Part shown: positions 5,296 through 9,152 of the stretch, in pieces | Layout: each line of letters begins with the position of its first letter | Numbering within the stretch: the first letter of the stretch is position 1 | From: an uncultured Collinsella sp. | GTDB taxonomy: Bacteria > Actinomycetota > Coriobacteriia > Coriobacteriales > Coriobacteriaceae | NCBI GenBank assembly: GCA_905204635.1 | Contig: CAJLAN010000054.1 | Location: forward strand, 1 to 9,152 | Direction of reading: 5' to 3' | DNA length: 9,152 bases | Notes under the pieces: model-generated | The model's input: only the letters and a program-made list of their open reading frames with translations | Told to the model about the DNA's origin: nothing | Database searches by the model: none | Made by a program: the position numbers and the translations under genes

Positions 5296-6453
5296 CTAGG
5301 CTGCGTAAGGCACCCTGTCTCGCATGACCGCGTAGATGACCTTCAGTCTCTTTCGCGCCAGCGCCTTGAGCGCCTTGCCGTGCGACATGCCCCGCTCCCG
5401 GCACCTGGTGTAGTAGTCGCCCCATCTCCCCTCTGTCCGGGTAAGGCAGTTACATGAGAATATGAGCAGGTTCTTCAGCCTCTTGTTGCCTTGGCGCGAT
5501 GCCGTCACCGAGGAGATCGAGGTTCCCGACTGGCGGTTGCGCGGCGCCAGGCCGCAGTACGACGCGAGCCTGTCGTGACTGGGGAAGTCTTCGATGTCGA
5601 TGGAGATCGCAAGCTCGGAAGCGGTTTTGGGCCCGATGCCCGGCACCGTCAGGAGGCATCGGTAGGTATCGTCGCCCTCGAGCAGGGCGGAGATCTCCGC
5701 CGTGATCGCCTCGATCTCCGCCGAGTTCTCGGATATCCTGCGCGCGAGCAGTTTCACCGCCCGGTCCTCGGCGGCGACGACCGACGCATCCGGCCTTGTC
5801 GAGGAGGTTGTCGAGCGGACGAGGGCCTCGATCTTACCGCGCGCCGCCCCACGCGTGAGCGCCGCCGCCCTGCGGGGCCCGGCGTCGGCTACCGACCAGG
5901 CCCCGCCGAGGGATGCCATGAGCCTCAGCTGGGGCCCGTCGGACAGGTCGACCAGCGCCTCGAAGGCGGGGCACGATTCCAGCAGGATGCTGCGCAGCCG
6001 GTTCTTATTCCTAGTGTTCTCGCGGGTCAGGAAGTTCCTCTGGGCGGCCAGCGCCCTCGCCGCCGCAATCGTCGGACCTGGGTCTCCGACCGGCAGGAGC
6101 GCGTCGGGGATGCCAAGCGCCGTCTTCGCGATGACCATCGCGTCTCGCTCGTCGGTCTTGGCGTCGCCGGCGAAGAGCCTGGCGGCCCCGTGCGCCGCGA
6201 GTCCCGGCAGGTACGCCGCCGACATCCCGGCCGCCCTGGCGCGGGCGAGCGCGAGGGCGCCTATGTTGCGCGACTGGTCGACGACCACGAGCGCATCGGG
6301 GAAGCGGCCGAACAGCGAGTCCAGGTCGTCCTCCCTGTTCGCGACGGGGGCGCTCAACAGCACCTCGCCATCTCGAGTCGCGACGCATGCCCAGTGGGAC
6401 GATTTCCCGACATCGAGCCCGATGACGGCTTCCGGCATTCTAATTGGTGCCAC
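5296..6453 (-). CDS. IS110-family DEDD transposase (bridge-RNA-guided recombinase)
   Basis: The product has 385 residues, normal for the family. The N-terminal RuvC-like domain shows GLDVGKSSHWACV (Asp14), VVVDQSRNIGALAL (Asp59, where Glu is also common) and AKTDERDAMVIAKTA (Asp101 and Asp104). A Leu/Arg-rich linker follows. The C-terminal Transposase_20 domain has LLTVPGIGPKTASELA (~267-282), YCGLAPRNRQSGTS (~299-312) and RQGNKRLKN. Ser309 in the RQSG motif is the best candidate for the catalytic serine. I prefer the GTG at 6453 because GGAGGA (6461-6466) lies 7 nt upstream; a TTG at 6468 is in frame but sits on that Shine-Dalgarno site. The enzyme excises and inserts the element as a circle, directed by the RNA from its 5' non-coding end. 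All recognisable motifs are present, so it may be active. Confidence 0.93.
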   Translation of the reverse strand: MAPIRMPEAVIGLDVGKSSHWACVATRDGEVLLSAPVANREDDLDSLFGRFPDALVVVDQSRNIGALALARARAAGMSAAYLPGLAAHGAARLFAGDAKTDERDAMVIAKTALGIPDALLPVGDPGPTIAAARALAAQRNFLTRENTRNKNRLRSILLESCPAFEALVDLSDGPQLRLMASLGGAWSVADAGPRRAAALTRGAARGKIEALVRSTTSSTRPDASVVAAEDRAVKLLARRISENSAEIEAITAEISALLEGDDTYRCLLTVPGIGPKTASELAISIDIEDFPSHDRLASYCGLAPRNRQSGTSISSVTASRQGNKRLKNLLIFSCNCLTRTEGRWGDYYTRCRERGMSHGKALKALARKRLKVIYAVMRDRVPYAA

Positions 6454-6469
6454 GGTGGTATCCTCCAAT

Positions 6470-6675
6470 CGGTAGGCCGGTCGGAACCCCTCCCCGCGAC
6501 ACCCACATTACCTGGCCGTGGCGCTTGCGCCCGGCAGTTTCCTATCAGTCGTCCGGAGCGGCGAGCGCCCCCGGTGGCAACACCCCCCGGGCCCTCTACG
6601 GGGCAGGGGCAGACGGCCATCCGGAGGCGCCCGATCGGCGGCCCCTCGGGGCTTGCCCGTATCGTAGGCAATGCG
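6470..6675 (-). ncRNA. Candidate IS110 bridge RNA with target and donor guide loops
   Basis: This non-coding stretch directly precedes the transposase and is highly structured. From its 5' side: a hairpin TTGCC/GGCAA (6667-6671 with 6653-6657) and a stem CCCC/GGGG. The target loop is closed by CCGGaTGGC (6616-6624) with GCCAcCGG (6571-6578). Its 5' side holds TGCCCC twice (6600-6611) and its 3' side holds CGGGGGGTGTT (6579-6589). The donor loop is closed by CGAC (6548-6551) with GTCG (6497-6500). It holds ATAGGAA (6539-6545), identical to the element's right end at 5189-5195, and GTAATG (6506-6511), complementary to its left end plus core at 6720-6725. GGCGC-AA-GCGCC caps this loop. The target guides pair with CCCCCCG and, allowing one G-T wobble, TACCCC flanking the insertion. 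The RNA's exact ends are not determined. Confidence 0.75.
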
Positions 6676-7684
6676 CCGAGTGCTCGCCATCGAAATTTAT
6701 CGATGGCCTATTTCAGACTGTAATGGGGTATCTCCTAGGAATACCCGCCTCCGAGGCCAAGGAGCCATCGAGTACGTTCTGGTCATCGCGATTATCGTCC
6801 TGGTTGTGATGATAGCCGGCCCTTGGGTCTCGTCGGCAATCAGGAACCAGTTCAACATGGTGGCGGGAGTATTGGTAAACGGGACAGCAGGTGGGACTTG
6901 GGAACCGAGCGGTTCCGGCAGCGGTAACGGCGCGGGTTCCGCGACCGTCCAGGCGGCGCTCGCCAAGGACGCGAAGGACTGGACCCTCGGTGAGCAGAAG
7001 GCAGTTGCCGAGGACATCGCCGCCAAGGGCGAGGCGTCGCCCGCCTACGCCAAGGCGACGGCCGCGATGGATGCCGGCACCGAGTTCTCGATGAAGCTCA
7101 CCGATGGCAAGACGCTGACTTACCGCATTATCGGCATCAATCATGATGACCTTGCAGGCGGATCCGGCAAGGCGGGCCTCACGTTCCTCACCACCACGAC
7201 GGGCATTTGGTCCCCCATGAACGCGATTGACACCAACGCCGGCGGTTGGGAGAAGTCTGCACTCCGTCAGAAAATGAACTCCGGCAAGATCTGGAATCTG
7301 ATGCCCTCCGATTTCCTGTCCAAGGTGAAGGCCGTCAAGAAGTTATCGAACAATGTCGGGGGCGGTGATGAGAACTAGAACGCCGCCGTGACGGCTACCT
7401 CGGACAAGCTGTTCCTGCTCAGCTATTCTGAGATCGCCCCCACCTCCTATTGGGCATCCTATCCCTGGACTTCCTCCGAGGGCACCCAGTACGAGGCCTT
7501 CAAAGGCAAGGTGACGGAGAACTATAATCCCAACTCTGCCATTGCCATTGGCAGCGGTTGGTGGGAGCGTTCGGTGTTTCCGAACGCCTCGAAGGGCTTC
7601 CTCCATGTCGACAGCAGCGGCAATCCGTCGGACAGCAACTCCGCGCCGGGCTGGTTTTGCGTCTCCCCCGCCTGGTGCTTTTAG
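6671..7684 (+). pseudogene. Flp-type prepilin with DUF6273 cargo; 5' end replaced by IS110, in-frame TAG
   Basis: The pilin-derived part starts at 6725 and encodes VSPRNTRLRG|QGAIEYVLVIAI, a prepilin site with Glu at +5, then the same helix and GPWVSSAI-NQFN-VAG segment as the first cassette. A Ser/Gly linker and a short helical region (LAKDAKDWTLGEQKAVAEDI) lead to a DUF6273 domain: MDAGTEFSMKLTDGKTLTYR, GIWSPMNAIDTNAGGWEKS, SDFLSKVKAVKK. A TAG at 7376-7378 interrupts it, but the same frame continues (NAAVTATSDKLFLLSYSE, SYPWTSSEGTQYEAFKGKV, SGWWERSVFPNASKGFL) to VSPAWCF and TAG at 7682-7684, a full domain end. The native start (5156 or 5160) was lost when IS110 inserted. The element happens to supply an in-frame ATG at 6671 adding 18 residues, but with no good ribosome-binding site. 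The gene is probably silent unless the element excises. Confidence 0.82.
6687..6706. repeat. Inverted repeat near the IS110 left end
   Basis: CCATCGA at 6687-6693 pairs with TCGATGG at 6700-6706 around a 6-nt A/T loop, 18 bp inside the left end. It may be a recombinase-binding dyad or the 5' leader hairpin of the bridge RNA. Confidence 0.5.
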
Positions 7685-7696
7685 CTTGTCTAGCGC

Positions 7697-7729
7697 AAAG
7701 CCCGCGTTACCCCGCGCGTGCTTTCTTTT
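7697..7729 (+). terminator. Imperfect GC hairpin with T-rich tail after the DUF6273 cassette
   Basis: AAAGC (7697-7701) pairs with GCTTT (7720-7724), and CGCG (7703-7706) with CGCG (7713-7716), with small internal bulges. CTTTT follows at 7725-7729. The position, 13 nt after the stop, suits a terminator. Confidence 0.45.
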
Positions 7730-8120
7730 GGCGACCGAACGAACGGCTTCAGGTTCGCGGCACAGGTATTCGGGTTGAGGAGAAATAGGGTCATACAGCG
7801 GCTCTCAGAGCGCCAGCCGCACTCCTCCGCCATTACCTCTGCGGCGTCCTCGTATAGAGCCCGTCCTGCTTTGCGTTTCGTTGCAACAGCCCACTTGTCC
7901 ACCGATCAAGTGGACTACTGGACTAAATACAGCGACACGCTTGTTCGTTACAGTCGCTATATCTGTGTAAATCGCCGCGATAAGTACAGCTCGTAATCGG
8001 CTGTATACCAGCTACGCGTATGTAGATTCATATCGCGCTAATAAATCGGCTCAAGCGTGTGCAAAACGCGCAAGTAGCCGCAAAAGGCGGTTATCGCGCA
8101 GGTAGATTTTTGGCACCCTG
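7730..8120. other. Non-coding stretch with several small hairpins; no convincing gene
   Basis: Open frames exist on both strands here (about 7718-7996 plus, 7690-7902 minus), but neither has a ribosome-binding site or a recognisable domain, and they overlap. Visible structure: CCACTTG/CAAGTGG (7891-7897 with 7907-7913), TACAGC/GCTGTA (7985-7990 with 8000-8005), and a CCGC/GCGG hairpin near 8085. The base composition falls towards A/T from about 7910. It may hold an uncharacterised RNA or be debris at the edge of the variable region. Confidence 0.5.
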
Positions 8121-8150
8121 TTGCTTAATCAAAATTAAGCAATTGCTTAA
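8121..8150. repeat. Nested A/T-rich inverted repeats (TTGCTTAA family)
   Basis: TTGCTTAAT (8121-8129), its reverse complement ATTAAGCAA (8134-8142) and TTGCTTAA again (8143-8150) form two overlapping dyads: a 9-bp stem with loop CAAA, and a spacerless 16-bp palindrome at 8135-8150. They lie just beyond the tRNA terminator and could be a protein-binding or attachment site. Confidence 0.6.
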
Positions 8151-8153
8151 AAC

Positions 8154-8183
8154 AAAAAAGGTCAGACACTAGGTGCCTGACCT
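8154..8183 (-). terminator. Intrinsic terminator of tRNA-Pro
   Basis: On the minus strand AGGTCAGGCAC pairs with GTGTCTGACCT through 11 bp (one G-T wobble) with loop CTA, followed directly by T6. It starts 9 nt after the encoded CCA, as expected for a single-tRNA transcript. Confidence 0.9.
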
Positions 8184-8192
8184 GCAAACTTC

Positions 8193-8269
<77 letters not shown>

Positions 8270-8311
8270 AAGCTTTTGTTTGTTGCTCTGCTCTCGCTCG
8301 CAACAGGAAGT

Positions 8312-8341
8312 ATATTAACCCGAAACTTTGTCCTTGTGCAA
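8312..8341 (-). promoter_or_regulatory. Sigma-70-type promoter of tRNA-Pro
   Basis: TTGCAC (8336-8341) and TAATAT (8312-8317) on the minus strand are spaced by 18 bp and lie ~43 bp upstream of the tRNA 5' end. They start 9 bp after the stop codon of the upstream antiporter/CoaB gene. Confidence 0.65.
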
Positions 8342-8349
8342 GAACTTTT

Positions 8350-9152
8350 TTACAAATTTTGAAGCAAGTCCAAAATTGTATCTGCGAGCTGGGGTTTTGT
8401 TAGCACGGGAAGTTCTTGCGTACCCGTTGTGCTCACAATCCAGGCCTTGTTGGTATCCGTCCCAAAGCCCGAATCCGCGCGCGACACGTCGTTGGCGATA
8501 ATCGCGTCGCAACCCTTGCGGACCAATTTGCGCTCGGCGTACTCGACTACGTTATCGGTCTCGGCCGCAAATCCGATCACGCATCGTTCGCCCTTCTGGC
8601 GCGAGAGCTCGGCCAAAATATCGACCGTCTCGACAAGCTCAATGCGATCGAGGCGCTCCTTGGCCTTTTTGAGCGTCATGCTCAGGCAGACCAGTTCGTA
8701 GGCGGTCTGCTCGTTGGCGAGCGGGATCAGGATATGGTCTTCCTCCTGCGGCTCCTTGTCGTCGTCCTGCGCATTGCGCATTGCGATGTTGTGTGCGCCC
8801 CGTTGCGTGGCGAAGGTCGAGACGGTGCAGGTGGCGAGGATCATCAGGATCGTGCCGTTCAGGACGCTTTCGCTCAGCAGGCGGATTGGTTCGCCGTCCG
8901 CCGTATGCCCGAGTATGACGTTGTAGCCGACCATGACGGCCGCGAGCGTCGCCGCCACATGGGCGCTGCTCAGCCCGAAGATCACCGTACGCTGGTCGTT
9001 CGAGAGCCGGAAGGTCTTTTGCGTGAAATAGGCCGCGAGGAATTTCGCGAGCGTAATCAGGGCGATCATCACCAGCGCCACTTCGATGCTTTCCCAGTCG
9101 CGGAAGAACGCCCGGTAGTCGATGAGCATGCCCACGCCGATCAGGAAGAAGG
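8350..9152 (-). CDS. Cation/proton antiporter C-terminus joined in frame to the CoaB C-terminus (5' end outside window)
   Basis: The frame is open to the right edge (FFLIGVGMLID), so this is the 3' part of a longer gene. Counting from the ATG at 9135, residues ~19-37, ~50-73 and ~91-110 are membrane helices of a CPA2-type Na+/H+ or K+/H+ antiporter. A short charged linker and the first ~20 residues of a Usp-like domain (HILIPLANEQTAYELVCLSM) follow. From ~K157 the sequence switches to the C-terminal part of phosphopantothenate-cysteine ligase: KAKERLDRIELVETVDILAEL, in the place of the conserved K-x-KK segment, then CVIGFAAET, EYAERKLVRKGCD, IIANDVSRADSGFGTD and LPVLTKPQLADTILDLL. CoaC and the N-terminal half of CoaB are absent, so this piece should not make phosphopantothenoylcysteine by itself. 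It looks like a deletion between an antiporter gene and coaBC on the same strand, or an assembly join; a natural domain fusion is less likely. Confidence 0.8.
   Translation of the reverse strand, partial: FFLIGVGMLIDYRAFFRDWESIEVALVMIALITLAKFLAAYFTQKTFRLSNDQRTVIFGLSSAHVAATLAAVMVGYNVILGHTADGEPIRLLSESVLNGTILMILATCTVSTFATQRGAHNIAMRNAQDDDKEPQEEDHILIPLANEQTAYELVCLSMTLKKAKERLDRIELVETVDILAELSRQKGERCVIGFAAETDNVVEYAERKLVRKGCDAIIANDVSRADSGFGTDTNKAWIVSTTGTQELPVLTKPQLADTILDLLQNL

Larger units (their letters stand above)
5187..6724 (-). mobile_element. IS110-family insertion sequence within the second pilin leader's poly-G tract
   Basis: The element holds one DEDD transposase gene on the minus strand, ~109 bp after its stop and ~270 bp before its start, matching the IS110 group layout with a long 5' non-coding end. 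I set the ends by comparison with the intact first cassette. Host sequence runs CTTCGGGGGG up to 5186 and resumes as GGGGTATCTCC at 6725, exactly as the uninterrupted copy reads CTTTC-G10-TATCTCC. A GG (CC on the minus strand) core is the simplest reading, and no inverted terminal repeats are apparent. The exact ends could shift by a few bases because other dinucleotides (AC, CA) also occur at both junctions. Guide sequences in the 5' end independently support these ends. Confidence 0.85.

Noticed and set aside
6579..6589. The 11-nt identity CGGGGGGTGTT to the host-IS junction at 5180-5190 read as one continuous guide
   Set aside because: In the bridge RNA model target and donor guides sit in separate loops. 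The GGGGGG part suffices for the target, and TGTT can also pair with GATA by wobble, so the match across the junction may be partly chance.
5491..6723. 410-codon plus-strand open frame, and a 257-codon one at 5702-6475, inside the IS
   Set aside because: They are shadows of the GC-rich minus-strand transposase gene. Composition is Arg/Gly/Pro-rich, with no domain and no ribosome-binding site.
7690..7996. Opposed open frames of 70 (minus) and 92 (plus) codons after the DUF6273 cassette
   Set aside because: They overlap each other, have non-standard or unsupported starts and no recognisable motif. Hairpins run through both. They may be worth revisiting if conserved in relatives.

Overview
The window looks like an accessory stretch of a Coriobacteriia chromosome, most likely a Collinsella-like gut actinomycete. 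This rests on family recognition, not a search. The clues are Flp/Tad-type prepilin leaders joined to BspA-type (DUF285) and DUF6273 surface domains, moderately high GC in the conserved parts, and short Shine-Dalgarno-led operons. Several genes are broken, so this is an actively decaying or varying region.

Layout. Positions 1-1308 (+) carry the 3' end of an ABC transporter in which a membrane segment and an ATPase domain share one polypeptide, coupled to a small membrane-anchored protein. Positions 1309-1746 hold three hairpins and a 5'-truncated DnaQ-like exonuclease remnant. Positions 1759-3858 (-) hold four genes read leftward: a DUF1648 six-helix membrane protein, a membrane-anchored thioredoxin-like protein with an in-frame ochre stop, a secreted four-cysteine protein with a hydrophobic Gly-rich C-terminus, and a 79-residue membrane protein. 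Together they resemble, loosely, an SDP-type peptide toxin and immunity locus.

Positions 4007-7684 (+) hold two prepilin cassettes. Each has the same leader (overlapping start codons in ATGCATG followed by a poly-G tract), the same Flp-like cleavage site and helix, and an unrelated C-terminal cargo: BspA-like repeats in the first, DUF6273 in the second. The first has a G10 tract in frame and a downstream frameshift. The second is split by a 1.54-kb IS110-family element (about 5187-6724) that sits inside its poly-G tract, and it also carries an in-frame amber stop.

The most striking result is in the 5' non-coding end of the IS110 element (minus strand, about 6470-6675). It reads as a bridge RNA. 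One loop carries guides matching both ends of the element (ATAGGAA and GTAATG). The other carries guides matching the two halves of the poly-G target (CGGGGGG and TGCCCC). The element therefore appears programmed for the poly-G contingency tract of pilin leaders, and the intact first cassette contains the same target.

Positions 7685-8150 have no convincing gene. A complete tRNA-Pro(GGG) with encoded CCA, its promoter and its terminator follow on the minus strand. The window ends in the 3' part of a minus-strand gene that joins a cation/proton antiporter C-terminus in frame to the last ~100 residues of CoaB, apparently a deletion chimera.
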